From Rhodobacter huangdaonensis (GTDB taxonomy: Bacteria > Pseudomonadota > Alphaproteobacteria > Rhodobacterales > Rhodobacteraceae), in the NCBI RefSeq assembly GCF_004022465.1, contig NZ_SAVA01000006.1:186001-250000 (forward strand): DNA of 64,000 nt, in the 5' to 3' direction. This document shows, piece after piece, positions 24,532 to 33,356 of the stretch. How positions within the stretch are numbered: the first letter of the stretch is position 1; each line of letters starts with the position of its first letter. The translations under genes were made by a program, and so were the position numbers. Below the pieces are notes generated by a model that worked only from the letters and a program-made list of their open reading frames with translations, was not told the DNA's origin and did not search any database.

Positions 24532-25199
24532 TGCGCGCGCTCCTCATGGCCGGGCAGCGGGGTGGGCTGTGGCGCCCGGATCGCACCGAGCAGGCCCTTG
24601 AGCCCCGGCAGGCGGATGACCGCGCCCTTCACCTTCTCGAACTGCATCACGTCGGCGATGCGGCGGTCGAGAAAGGCGCGGGTCTCGGCCAGCCCCTCGC
24701 TCTCGTCGCCCAGCCAGAACAGCACCGTCGAGGAGATCACGCCCGACAGCGTCATCCGCTTGCTGTACCAGTTGTAATCCGCGCTCTCGTCGCCAAGCGC
24801 GCGCCAGATCGCATCGGCCGTCTCCCAGACCAGCCGGGCGCCGGTCGCGGCATATTGCGGCAGCGCGAAAAGCGACGCGGCGCGGCGCACGAGCTCCGGG
24901 TCGACAAGGCCGAGGCGCAGGGTCACCGCATGGGCCACCTTGTCGCGGAATTTCATGCCGGAAAGATCGGCGTCGGTGAGTGCCGCAACCATCGCCCGGT
25001 CGGCGGCCCGGTGATATGCCACCGCCAGATCCACCGCGCCGCGCGGGCAGACCAGACGGGCGAGTGCAGGGTCGGCGCCAAGGTCCGCCACCGCCTGCCG
25101 GAAGGCGGGCTCGGACCAGCCGTCGAAGGGCACGTGCGGCTCGATCGCGGCAAGCAGCTCGGCCCGCATCCGCACAACGTCGAGATGGTCGTTTTTCAT
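24528..25199 (-). CDS. COQ9 family ubiquinone biosynthesis protein
   Basis: A 223-residue COQ9-type lipid-binding protein, with the TetR-like helical fold that assists ubiquinone hydroxylation in mitochondria and Alphaproteobacteria. Diagnostic stretches are FDGWSEPAFRQAVADLG, DADLSGMKFRDKVAHAVTLRL and SADYNWYSKRMTLSGVISST (about residue 140). The start at 25199 follows AAGGAATATGCC. It is divergent from rpsU, and the next gene overlaps it. Confidence 0.92.
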   Translation of the reverse strand: MKNDHLDVVRMRAELLAAIEPHVPFDGWSEPAFRQAVADLGADPALARLVCPRGAVDLAVAYHRAADRAMVAALTDADLSGMKFRDKVAHAVTLRLGLVDPELVRRAASLFALPQYAATGARLVWETADAIWRALGDESADYNWYSKRMTLSGVISSTVLFWLGDESEGLAETRAFLDRRIADVMQFEKVKGAVIRLPGLKGLLGAIRAPQPTPLPGHEERAQ

Positions 25200-25233
25200 G
25201 GCATATTCCTTCGCCACGCCCCGTTTCGGGGAG

Positions 25234-25261
25234 TGGACAAAACTCTGGTCCGCTGTTATAT
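25234..25261 (+). promoter_or_regulatory. Predicted rpsU promoter
   Basis: TGGACA (25234-25239), a 16-base spacer, then TTATAT (25256-25261), about 54 bp ahead of the rpsU start. It is a good sigma-70-type match in otherwise GC-rich sequence. AGGAAGGTGG follows as the rpsU ribosome-binding region. Confidence 0.55.
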
Positions 25262-25314
25262 GGCCCGCTCCTGCAATCTGATGCAACTCTAACTTAGGAA
25301 GGTGGTGACACCAC

Positions 25315-25521
25315 ATGCAGGTCAGCGTTCGCGACAACAACGTCGAACAGGCGCTTCGTGCTCTGAAGAAAAAACTTCAGCGCGAGGGTGTGTTTCGTGA
25401 AATGAAGCTCAAGCAGCATTTCGAGAAACCCTCCGTCAAGAAAGCGCGCGAGAAAGCTGAAGCCGTTCGCCGTGCCCGGAAACTGGCGCGGAAAAAGGCG
25501 CAGCGTGAAGGCGCGCTCTGA
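25315..25521 (+). CDS. rpsU: 30S ribosomal protein S21
   Basis: A 68-residue S21: MQVSVRDNNVEQALRALKKK, then a basic helix and the RRARKLARKKAQREGAL tail typical of Alphaproteobacteria. It is a component of the small ribosomal subunit needed for initiation. It has its own upstream promoter and a downstream terminator, so it is monocistronic. Confidence 0.98.
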   Translation: MQVSVRDNNVEQALRALKKKLQREGVFREMKLKQHFEKPSVKKAREKAEAVRRARKLARKKAQREGAL

Positions 25522-25558
25522 GCGACTGGAACCGCTGGCGGGCTTGCCCGCACTGATG

Positions 25559-25588
25559 ACCCCCGTGGCCCTGCCATCGGGGGTTTTT
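25559..25588 (+). terminator. Intrinsic terminator of rpsU
   Basis: ACCCCCG (25559-25565) pairs with CGGGGGT (25578-25584), with an inner TGGC/GCCA stem, followed by a run of five T. It lies 37 bases after the rpsU stop. Confidence 0.88.
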
Positions 25589-25694
25589 GGTTCTTTTCAA
25601 CAGGTTGAATCCGCAGTGACGGGGGGCTGCCGGGACAATCTCACGATTTCGTGAATTGCCTGCCGCACCGCCCGCCTGCATCGCTGGCACCACG

Positions 25695-27143
25695 ATGACC
25701 GATTTCGGACCCGTCTTTCACCATCTTGGCCTGATCCTGCTTGCGCTCGGGGTCGCGATGCTTGCGCCGGTGGCGGTGGATGTGCTGGCCGCCGACCCGA
25801 ACGGCTTTGCGGTGTTCGAGGCGGCGCTCGAGACGATTCTCTTCGGCACGCTGCTGGCGCTTGCGGCGAGCCCGGAAAAACCGCAGCCGCTCACCCTGCG
25901 TCAGGCCTATCTGCTGACCGCGGCGATCTGGCTGGTGGTGCCGGCCTTCGGCGCCCTGCCCTTCATCCATGGCGAGCCCTCGATCAGCCTGACGGATGCC
26001 TATTTCGAGGCAGTCTCGGGCATCACCACCACCGGCTACACGGTGCTGACCGGGCTCGAGGATCTGCCGCGCTCGGTGCTCTTGTGGCGTGGCATGCTGA
26101 ACTGGATGGGCGGGCTCGGCATCGCCTTCGTCGCGATGATCTTCCTGCCGGTCATGCGCATCGGCGGCATGCGCTATTTCCAGACCGAGGGCTTCGACAC
26201 CTTCGGCAAGGTGCTGCCGCGCGCGCGCGACATCGCGATCTCGCTGCTCGAGGTCTATGCCGGGCTGACGGTGATCTGTACCGTGGTCTTCGTGCTGTGC
26301 GGGATCCCGCTTTTCGACGCCGCGATCCACGCGATGGCGGCGATCGCCACCGGCGGCTTCGGCACCTATGACGCGAATTTCGCGGTCTGGCCGGTGCCCG
26401 CGCAATATGCCGGCACGCTCTTCATGCTGCTCGGCGCGATGCCCTACATCCGCTTCTTCCAGCTGGTGCAGGGCCAGACCCGGCCGCTGTGGCACGACAG
26501 CCAGGTACGCGCCTTCCTGCGCTGGTTCGTCTATTTCAGCGCGATGATGATCGGCTACCGGCTGTGGCGCGAGAACCTGCCGGTCGAGCAGATCTTCCGC
26601 GAGACCACCTTCAACTTCGCCTCGATCCTGACCGGCACCGGCTTCGGCGTCAGCGGGGTCGAGCCCTGGGGCACCTTCGCGATGGTGGTGGCCTTTCTGC
26701 TCGGGCTGATCGGCGGCTGCACCGGGTCGAGCTCGGGCGCGCTGTCGGTGTTCCGGGTGCAGGTGGTGCTGTCGGTGATCCGCGCCGCGATCCGGCAGCT
26801 CCATTCGCCGCACCGGGTGGTGCAGCCGCGCTATGACGGCAAAACGCTCGACGAAGAGACGCTCGGCCCGCTGATGCTGCATGTCTCGGGCTATATCCTG
26901 ACGCTGGGCGTGCTCTCGGTGCTGATGTCGATGGCCGGGGTCGACCTGACCTCGTCGCTGTTCGCGATCTGGGGCTGCCTTGGCAACATCGGCTTCGGCC
27001 TTGGCCCGATGGTGGCGCGCACCGGCACGATGGTCGATTTCAACGACACCGCAACCTGGATCATGATCCTCGCGATGCTGCTCGGCCGGCTCGGCATGCT
27101 GGCGATCTTCGTGCTGTTCCTGCCGCGGTTCTGGCGCGACTAG
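25695..27143 (+). CDS. trkH: Trk-type potassium uptake protein TrkH
   Basis: A 482-residue membrane protein with the four pore-loop repeats of the Trk/Ktr/HKT family. The selectivity-filter glycines appear in SGITTTGYTVL, IATGGFGTYD, SILTGTGFGVSG and GCLGNIGFGLGP. It imports K+ and normally works with the NAD-binding TrkA, which is not in the window. The ATG at 25695 is preferred to an upstream in-frame start at 25656. The gene ends by overlapping the convergent Lrp gene by four bases. Confidence 0.95.
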   Translation: MTDFGPVFHHLGLILLALGVAMLAPVAVDVLAADPNGFAVFEAALETILFGTLLALAASPEKPQPLTLRQAYLLTAAIWLVVPAFGALPFIHGEPSISLTDAYFEAVSGITTTGYTVLTGLEDLPRSVLLWRGMLNWMGGLGIAFVAMIFLPVMRIGGMRYFQTEGFDTFGKVLPRARDIAISLLEVYAGLTVICTVVFVLCGIPLFDAAIHAMAAIATGGFGTYDANFAVWPVPAQYAGTLFMLLGAMPYIRFFQLVQGQTRPLWHDSQVRAFLRWFVYFSAMMIGYRLWRENLPVEQIFRETTFNFASILTGTGFGVSGVEPWGTFAMVVAFLLGLIGGCTGSSSGALSVFRVQVVLSVIRAAIRQLHSPHRVVQPRYDGKTLDEETLGPLMLHVSGYILTLGVLSVLMSMAGVDLTSSLFAIWGCLGNIGFGLGPMVARTGTMVDFNDTATWIMILAMLLGRLGMLAIFVLFLPRFWRD

Positions 27144-27598
27144 ACCGGCAGCGCCGTCGTCTTGAACACCGTGCGCAGTGCAAAGCTCGACTGCATCCCC
27201 TGCACGCCCGGCAGCCGCGCCAGCTTGGCGCGGTGGATGCGGGCGAAATCCTCGGTGTCCTCGGCCACCACCTTCAGCAGGTAATCGGCCGAGCCCGCCA
27301 TCAGGTGGCATTCGAGCACGTCGGGGATCTTCTTCACCTCGCGCTCGAAGGCCTCGAGCACCTCGTCGGCCTGCCCCGACAGCGTGATCTCGACGAAGAC
27401 GGTCGTGGGCCGGCCGAGCTTGCGGGCATCGAGCAGCGCGACATAGTCACGGATATAGCCCTCTTCCTCGAGCCGCTGCACCCGCCGGTGACAGGCCGAG
27501 GCCGACAGGTTCACCCGCTCGGACAGCTCGGCATTGGAGATCCGCCCCTGCTTTTGCAGGACGGTGAGGATTCGACGATCCGTCGCGTCAAGGGTCAT
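27140..27598 (-). CDS. Lrp/AsnC family regulator, likely of ald
   Basis: A 152-residue regulator with the N-terminal helix-turn-helix (RISNAELSERVNLSASACHR, about residues 18-37) and the C-terminal RAM ligand domain (ECHLMAGSADYLLKVVAEDT). It is divergent from alanine dehydrogenase with 146 bp between the starts, the usual arrangement for an alanine-responsive activator. The intergenic region contains a 12-bp palindrome, GCGCCCGGGCGC (27692-27703). That it controls ald is inferred from position. Confidence 0.9.
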   Translation of the reverse strand: MTLDATDRRILTVLQKQGRISNAELSERVNLSASACHRRVQRLEEEGYIRDYVALLDARKLGRPTTVFVEITLSGQADEVLEAFEREVKKIPDVLECHLMAGSADYLLKVVAEDTEDFARIHRAKLARLPGVQGMQSSFALRTVFKTTALPV

Positions 27599-27744
27599 GG
27601 TCACGCAATCTTCTTCGCCCCAAAGGGCATACCGTCGAAGATATGCGCGCCCATGGCCGAAAAACGCAACCGCTTTTCGATGCAATTTTGCGCGCCCGGG
27701 CGCAGGCTGGGGCGGAGGAGCATTTCGGATCGGAGGAGGACCGG

Positions 27745-28863
27745 ATGAAGATCGGATGTGTGAGGGAGATCAAGCCCCAGGAATATCGCGTCGGCCTGAC
27801 GCCCTCGGCCGCGCAGGAGGCGGTGGCGCATGGCCATGCGGTGCTGATCGAGGCCGGCGCCGGGATCGGCTCGGGCTTCACCGATGCCGATTACACCGCC
27901 GCAGGCGCGCAGATCGCCGCCGATGCCGCCGCGGTCTGGGCGGCGGCGGAGATGGTGGTGAAGGTGAAGGAGCCGCAGCCGGGCGAGCGCGCGATGCTGC
28001 GCCCGGGGCAGGTGCTGTTCACCTATCTGCATCTCGCCCCGGACCCGGCGCAGACGCATGACCTGCTCGCCTCGGGGGCGACCTGCATCGCCTACGAGAC
28101 GGTGACCGACCGCAAGGGCGGGCTGCCGCTGCTGGCGCCGATGTCGGAGGTGGCGGGGCGGCTTGCACCGCAGGTCGGGGCCTGGGCCCTGCAGAAGGCG
28201 AATGGCGGGCGCGGCGTGCTGCTCGGCGGTGTGCCGGGGGTGCGCCCGGCGCATGTCGTCATCATCGGCGGCGGTGTGGTCGGCACCGCGGCGGCGCGCG
28301 TCGCCGCCGGCATGGGCGCCCATGTCACCGTGCTCGACCGCTCGATCCCGCGGCTCAGCTATCTCGACGACGTGTTCATGGGGCGGCTGACGACGCAATA
28401 TTCCGACCGCGCCGCCACGGCCGAACTCGTCGCGACGGCCGACATGGTGATCGGCGCCGTGCTGATCCCGGGCGCCGCAGCGCCGAAACTGGTGACGCGG
28501 GCGATGCTGAAGACGATGAAGCCGGGTGCCGTGCTCGTCGACGTGGCGATCGACCAGGGCGGCTGTTTCGAGACCTCGCACCCGACGACACACGAGAACC
28601 CGATCTACGAGGTCGACGGGGTGATCCACTATTGCGTGGCGAACATGCCCGGCGCCGTTGCCCGCACCGCGACGCAGGCGCTTGGCAATGCCACCCTGCC
28701 CTTCGTGCTGGCGCTCGCCGACAAGGGCTGGCGGCGGGCCTGCCTGGAGGACGCACATCTGCTCGACGGGCTGAACGTGCATGCCGGGCGGCTGACCTGC
28801 GCGCCGGTCGGCGCCGCGCTCGGCCTGCCGGTCATCTCCGGCGTCGAGGCGCTCGGTCTGTGA
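27745..28863 (+). CDS. ald: Alanine dehydrogenase
   Basis: A 372-residue NAD-dependent alanine dehydrogenase, interconverting alanine with pyruvate and ammonia. It begins MKIGCVREIKPQEYRVGLTP, with the catalytic VVKVKEPQPGE and the Rossmann motif VVIIGGGVVGTAAARVA (about residue 171). The strong GGAGGAGG precedes the ATG. It is monocistronic, with a terminator at its 3' end shared with the convergent mscL. Confidence 0.97.
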   Translation: MKIGCVREIKPQEYRVGLTPSAAQEAVAHGHAVLIEAGAGIGSGFTDADYTAAGAQIAADAAAVWAAAEMVVKVKEPQPGERAMLRPGQVLFTYLHLAPDPAQTHDLLASGATCIAYETVTDRKGGLPLLAPMSEVAGRLAPQVGAWALQKANGGRGVLLGGVPGVRPAHVVIIGGGVVGTAAARVAAGMGAHVTVLDRSIPRLSYLDDVFMGRLTTQYSDRAATAELVATADMVIGAVLIPGAAAPKLVTRAMLKTMKPGAVLVDVAIDQGGCFETSHPTTHENPIYEVDGVIHYCVANMPGAVARTATQALGNATLPFVLALADKGWRRACLEDAHLLDGLNVHAGRLTCAPVGAALGLPVISGVEALGL

Positions 28864-28865
28864 CG

Positions 28866-28897
28866 AAAAGGGCCCGGTCACACGGACCGGGCCCCTT
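28866..28897. terminator. Bidirectional terminator between ald and mscL
   Basis: GGGCCCGGTC (28870-28879), a 5-base loop, then GACCGGGCCC (28885-28894). AAAA on the left (TTTT for the minus strand) and CCTT on the right flank the stem. It serves both convergent genes. Confidence 0.85.
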
Positions 28898-28916
28898 CCG
28901 TTCCGGCGGTGCCGGA

Positions 28917-29333
28917 TCACTTCTTCAGCGCGTCGCGGATCTCCAGCAGCACGTCGAGCTCGCTCGGGCCGGCGGGCGCGGCGGCCGCTTCCTTCTTCGC
29001 GGCAGCGTCCTTGACCCGGTTCACCAGCTTCACCAGCAGGAACACGACAAAGGCGATGATCAGGAAGTTGATGACCGCGGTGATGAAGGCGCCATAGGCG
29101 AAGACCGGCGCACCGGCCTCTTTCGCCGCGGCCAGCGTGGGATAGTCACCCGCACCGAGGTTGATGAACAGGTTCGAGAAATCGAGCCCGCCGGTGACGA
29201 CGCCGATGATCGGGTTGATCAGGTCCGCCACCAGAGAATTGACGATCGCGGTGAAGGCCGCGCCGATGATGATGCCCACCGCCATGTCGACGACATTGCC
29301 GCGCGCGATGAAATTCTTGAACTCTTGCAACAT
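28917..29333 (-). CDS. mscL: Large-conductance mechanosensitive channel MscL
   Basis: A 138-residue MscL. It has the N-terminal amphipathic FKNFIARGNVVDMAVGIIIG leading into the pore helix, the periplasmic loop, then the second helix (AVINFLIIAFVVFLLVKLVN) and a cytoplasmic tail ending LEIRDALKK. It opens under membrane tension to release solutes during osmotic downshock. Length matches the family. Confidence 0.97.
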   Translation of the reverse strand: MLQEFKNFIARGNVVDMAVGIIIGAAFTAIVNSLVADLINPIIGVVTGGLDFSNLFINLGAGDYPTLAAAKEAGAPVFAYGAFITAVINFLIIAFVVFLLVKLVNRVKDAAAKKEAAAAPAGPSELDVLLEIRDALKK

Positions 29334-29457
29334 GTTATGCCCCTCTCAGCGCCCTTGCAGCAGGCGCAGACCGGCGCAGGGTAGCATGCTCCTGCTGCGG
29401 CTGCATCTTTTCCTTGCGGCGAAAATGTGCTCGGCTCGGCGCAAACAGGAGGTATCG

Positions 29458-30153
29458 ATGACCGATCTCACGCAATTCCCGATCACCCGGCGCTGGCCCG
29501 CGGAAAACCCCGAGGTGATCCAGCTTTATTCGCTGCCCACACCGAACGGGGTGAAGGTGTCGGTCATGCTCGAGGAGACCGGCCTCGCCTACGAGCCGCA
29601 TCTCGTGCGCTTCGACACGAACGACCAGATGACGCCCGAGTTCCTGTCGCTCGCACCGAACAACAAGATCCCAGCGATCCTTGATCCGAACGGGCCCGGG
29701 GGCGAACCGCTCGGCCTGTTCGAAAGCGGCGCGATCCTGATCTATCTGGCCGAGAAGAGCGGGATGCTGCTGCCGCAGGCGCGCCGCTACGAGGTGCTGC
29801 AATGGCTGATGTGGCAGATGGGCGGGCTTGGCCCGATGCTCGGCCAGCTCGGCTATTTCCACACCTTCGCCGGCAAGGAGATCGAGGATCCGCGCCCGAA
29901 GGAGCGCTTCCGCGCCGAGGCGGAACGACTGCTGAAGGTGCTCGACGGGCGGCTCGCGGGGCGGGACTGGGTGGCGGGCGAGTATTCCATCGCCGATATC
30001 GCCATCGCCCCCTGGCTGCGCACGCTGTGCGACTTCTACAAGGCCGCCGATCTGACCGGCTGGGCGGATCTGGCCCATGTGCCGGCCTATCTCGAGCGCT
30101 TCCTTGCCCGTCCGGCGGTGCAGCGCGGGCTGCTGATCCCGAAACGCGACTGA
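29458..30153 (+). CDS. Glutathione S-transferase (Ure2/YfcG-like)
   Basis: A 231-residue GST with a thioredoxin-fold N-terminus (IQLYSLPTPNGVKVSVMLEE), the cis-proline and glutathione-gamma-Glu contact regions (NKIPAILDPNGPGG, LFESGAILIYLAEKSG), and a helical C-terminal domain with EYSIADIAIAPWL. The TPNGVKVS motif is typical of nu-class YfcG/YghU enzymes with disulfide reductase activity. AGGAGG precedes the ATG. It is monocistronic. Confidence 0.93.
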   Translation: MTDLTQFPITRRWPAENPEVIQLYSLPTPNGVKVSVMLEETGLAYEPHLVRFDTNDQMTPEFLSLAPNNKIPAILDPNGPGGEPLGLFESGAILIYLAEKSGMLLPQARRYEVLQWLMWQMGGLGPMLGQLGYFHTFAGKEIEDPRPKERFRAEAERLLKVLDGRLAGRDWVAGEYSIADIAIAPWLRTLCDFYKAADLTGWADLAHVPAYLERFLARPAVQRGLLIPKRD

Positions 30154-30204
30154 GGCACGGGCGCACCGGTGACCGCCGCGGTCATGCCGCGGCGGGGCCG
30201 GGTC

Positions 30205-30993
30205 TCATTCGGCGCGCAGCACCTTGCACAGCGGATCGAAGAGCGTTGCATTCGCGGCGATCACGCTGCCGCTCTCGAAGATGTCGCGGCCCTCGCGCAC
30301 CGGGCCGACGAAGCCACCGGCTTCCTTCACCAGAAGCAGGCCGGCCGCGATGTCCCAGGCCTTGATGCCGCGCTCCCAATAGCCCTCGTACTTGCCCGCC
30401 GCCACATAGGCGAGGTCAAGCGAGGCGGCGCCGAAACGGCGCACGCCGGCGCAGACCGGCATCAGCCGGGCCAGATCCTGCAGCGTCGCGGGCAGGGTCG
30501 AGCGGCCGCCGAAGGGCACGCCGGTGGCGAAGATCGATTCGATCATCCGGTTGCGGCCGGAGACGCGCAGGCGCGTCTCGTTCATGAAGGCGCCCGAGCC
30601 TTTCTCGGCCCAGTAAAGCTCGTCCTTCGCGGCATCGAAGATCACCGCCGAGACGATCTCGCCCTTGTGCTCGAGCGCGATCGACACCGCCCAGTGCGGC
30701 AGACCGTGCAGGAAGTTGGTGGTGCCGTCGAGCGGATCGACGATCCAGCGCCGGGTCGGGTCCTCGCCCGCGTCCTCGCCGGTTTCCTCGCCGAGCCAGC
30801 CATAGGAGGGCCGCGCCCCGCGCAGCTCTTCCTTGATGATCCGCTCGGCCTCGCGGTCGGCACGGCTGACGAAGTCGCCCGGGCCCTTGGCGGAGACCTG
30901 CAGGTTCTCGACCTCGCGGAAATCCTTCACCAGCGAGCGGCCGGCCTTGCGCGCGGCCTTGATCATCAGATTGAGATTGGCGCTGCCTTGCAT
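30205..30993 (-). CDS. suhB: Inositol monophosphatase family protein
   Basis: A 262-residue Mg-dependent phosphatase. The metal ligands are in WLGEETGED (about residue 63) and WIVDPLDGTTNFLHGLP (about 80). The second signature is AWDIAAGLLLVKEAGG (about 212). The family hydrolyses inositol phosphates, and SuhB also acts in rRNA antitermination in other bacteria. The start at 30993 (MQGSANLNLMIKAARKAG) follows AAGGAGCG. Confidence 0.94.
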   Translation of the reverse strand: MQGSANLNLMIKAARKAGRSLVKDFREVENLQVSAKGPGDFVSRADREAERIIKEELRGARPSYGWLGEETGEDAGEDPTRRWIVDPLDGTTNFLHGLPHWAVSIALEHKGEIVSAVIFDAAKDELYWAEKGSGAFMNETRLRVSGRNRMIESIFATGVPFGGRSTLPATLQDLARLMPVCAGVRRFGAASLDLAYVAAGKYEGYWERGIKAWDIAAGLLLVKEAGGFVGPVREGRDIFESGSVIAANATLFDPLCKVLRAE

Positions 30994-31076
30994 CGGTTCG
31001 CTCCTTCGGTTCAGGCCGCTGCCTTACACGGGCGGGGGCCGGAATCCAAGGGGGTTGCGGCCAGGCGGGGGAGGAT

Positions 31077-32279
31077 TCAGCCGCGCAGGAACTCGCGCCG
31101 CCGCGGCAGCAGGATGGTGAGCACGCCAAGCGCCGGCAGAGCCGAGCAGATCAGATAGACGAAGCGGATGCCGTGCTGGTCGGCCAGAACGCCAAGCGCC
31201 GCCGCGGCGATGCCGCCCATGCCGAAGCTGAGGCCGAAGAAGATCCCCGCCACCATGCCGACCCGGCCGGGCAACAGCTCCTGCGCGAAGACCACGATCG
31301 CCGAGAAGGCCGAGGCGAGGATCAGCCCGATCAGCACCGTCAGCACGCCCGAGGCGACAAGCCCCACATGCGGCAGCGCCAGGGTGAAGGGCAGCACGCC
31401 GAGGATCGAGACCCAGATCACCGCCATCGGCCCCCAGCGGTCGGCGACCGGCCCGCCCAGCACCGTGCCCGCAGCAACGGCACCGAGGAACAGGAACAGC
31501 ATCAGCTGCGCGGTGCGGGTGTCCACATGGAAGGTGTCGATGAGGTAGAAGGTGTAATACGAGCTCATCGAGGCCATGTAGATGTTCTTGGTGAAGGTCA
31601 GGAAGGCCAGCACCGTCAGCGCCAGCACCACGCGGTTGCGCGGCAGCGGCAGGGTCTTGTCCATCGGCTTGCGCGCCCGCGCCTTCAGATGGTCACCATA
31701 CCAGCGGCTGACCCGGGTCAGGATGGTGCCGGCGATCACCGCAAGCACGCCGAAGAAGGCGACCGAGCCGCGCCCGAAGGGCAGCACGATGAAGGCCGCG
31801 AGCAGCGGGCCGATCGCGGTGCCGAAATTGCCGCCCACCTGGAACACCGATTGCGCGAGCCCGAAGCGCCCGCCCGAAGCGAGCCGCGCCACCCGGCTCG
31901 CTTCGGGATGGAAGATCGCCGAGCCGAAGCCGATCAGCATCGCGCCGACGATCAGCAGCGGCCAGCTTGGCGCGAAGGCGAGCACCATCACGCCGAGGAA
32001 GGTGGAGACCGAGGCGAGCGGCAGCGACCAGGGCTGCGGCCGGGCATCGGTGAGAATGCCGATCGCCGGCTGCAAGAGCGACGCCGTGCCCTGAAAGGCC
32101 AGCGTCATCAGCCCGATCTGCCAGTAATCCAGCGCGAAATCCGCCTTCAGCATCGGATAGATCGCCGACAGCATCGACTGCATCACATCGTTCATCAGGT
32201 GACACAGCGAGATCGCGATCAGGATCGGGAAGACGGTCGCGCCCGCGCTGGCGCGGGCCGGGTGCGGCATGGCGGTCAT
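31077..32279 (-). CDS. MFS transporter, fosmidomycin-resistance (Fsr) type
   Basis: A 400-residue permease with twelve predicted helices. The early ISLCHLMNDVMQSMLSAIYP and GSAIFHPEASRVARLAS (about residues 120-136) are characteristic of the Fsr subfamily of drug exporters. The start at 32279 is preferred to 32327. Substrate is unknown. It is on the same strand as metR, 78 bp downstream of it, and could be read from metR's transcript. Confidence 0.9.
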   Translation of the reverse strand: MTAMPHPARASAGATVFPILIAISLCHLMNDVMQSMLSAIYPMLKADFALDYWQIGLMTLAFQGTASLLQPAIGILTDARPQPWSLPLASVSTFLGVMVLAFAPSWPLLIVGAMLIGFGSAIFHPEASRVARLASGGRFGLAQSVFQVGGNFGTAIGPLLAAFIVLPFGRGSVAFFGVLAVIAGTILTRVSRWYGDHLKARARKPMDKTLPLPRNRVVLALTVLAFLTFTKNIYMASMSSYYTFYLIDTFHVDTRTAQLMLFLFLGAVAAGTVLGGPVADRWGPMAVIWVSILGVLPFTLALPHVGLVASGVLTVLIGLILASAFSAIVVFAQELLPGRVGMVAGIFFGLSFGMGGIAAAALGVLADQHGIRFVYLICSALPALGVLTILLPRRREFLRG

Positions 32280-32357
32280 CGGGCAGTCCCTCGGGTTTGC
32301 CCGATGATCTAGCGCCCGCTGCGGCATTCCGTCACGTGCGGAATTGTGACGGTTACA

Positions 32358-33263
32358 TCACGCGCGCTGCAGCTTTACCGGCTCGGTCCGTGCGAGGCGC
32401 AGGAAGTCGGCCATGTAGCGCTCGCCCAGATCCTCGTCCCGGGTCGCGGCATAGAGGCGCTTGCGCAGCCCCGTCTCGGTCACCGGGCGGGTGATGTAGT
32501 CGGGCTGATATTTCACCTCGCGCAGCACCCAGTCGGGCAGCACCGCGACACCGCGCCCGGCCGCGACCAGAAGCAGGATCACCGCGGTCAGCTCGACCTG
32601 CCGGTGCGCCTTCGGCTCGACCCGCGCCGGGCCGAGCAGCAGCGAGAACACGTCCGAGCGCGCCCGGTCGATCGGATAGGTGATGAGCGTCTGATCGGCG
32701 AAATCCTCGGCCGTGACATAGGGTTTCGCGGCCAGCGGGCTGGTCGAGGCGGCGATGAAGGTCGGCGAATAGTCGAAGAGCGGGTTGAAGGTGATGCCGG
32801 CGATCTTCTCGGGGTCAGAGGAGATCACCAGATCCACCTCCTCGCGCGCCAGCGCCGGCAGCGCTTTGAAGGCAAGCCCCGGGCGGATGTCGATGTCGAC
32901 CTCGGGCCAGTCGCGGCGGAAGGCCTCGAGCACCGGGAACAGCCAGTCGAAACAGGCGTGGCACTCGATCGCGATGTGCAACCGCCCGGCCCGGCCCGCC
33001 CGCAGCGCCTCGAACTCATCGGCAACGGCGTCGATCTCGGGCAGCACCCGCTCGGCCAGACGCAGAAGCTTCATCCCGGCGACCGACAGCCGCAGCGGTT
33101 TCGAGCGGCGCACGAAAAGCTCGACGCCGGCCTGCTCCTCGAGCCCCTTCACCTGGTGGCTCAGCGCCGATTGCGTGATGTGCAGGACCTCCGCCGCGCG
33201 GGCGAGCCCGCCCGCGTCATGGATCGCCTTCATCGTGCGCAGGTGTCGCAGTTCGAGATGCAT
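32358..33263 (-). CDS. metR: LysR-type regulator MetR
   Basis: A 301-residue LysR regulator. Its N-terminal wHTH, MHLELRHLRTMKAIHDAGGL and RAAEVLHITQSALSHQVKGL, matches MetR closely, and the effector domain follows (HIAIECHACFDWLFPVLEAF). MetR uses homocysteine as coactivator of methionine genes. It is divergent from metF with 93 bp between starts, containing the candidate operator at 33275-33300. The start at 33263 is the one used by homologues. Confidence 0.92.
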   Translation of the reverse strand: MHLELRHLRTMKAIHDAGGLARAAEVLHITQSALSHQVKGLEEQAGVELFVRRSKPLRLSVAGMKLLRLAERVLPEIDAVADEFEALRAGRAGRLHIAIECHACFDWLFPVLEAFRRDWPEVDIDIRPGLAFKALPALAREEVDLVISSDPEKIAGITFNPLFDYSPTFIAASTSPLAAKPYVTAEDFADQTLITYPIDRARSDVFSLLLGPARVEPKAHRQVELTAVILLLVAAGRGVAVLPDWVLREVKYQPDYITRPVTETGLRKRLYAATRDEDLGERYMADFLRLARTEPVKLQRA

Positions 33264-33274
33264 CTTGTCGACAG

Positions 33275-33300
33275 ACTCATAACGTTCTTGAGTATTATGA
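33275..33300. promoter_or_regulatory. Candidate MetR operator
   Basis: Overlapping inverted repeats in the metR-metF gap: ACTCA (33275-33279) with TGAGT (33289-33293), and TCATAA (33277-33282) with TTATGA (33295-33300). LysR regulators usually bind such partial dyads between divergent genes. Confidence 0.5.
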
Positions 33301-33356
33301 ATTTGTCTCACATCCCGGAATCAGGCACAAGGGCGCCGGAAAACAAGGATGCCGCC

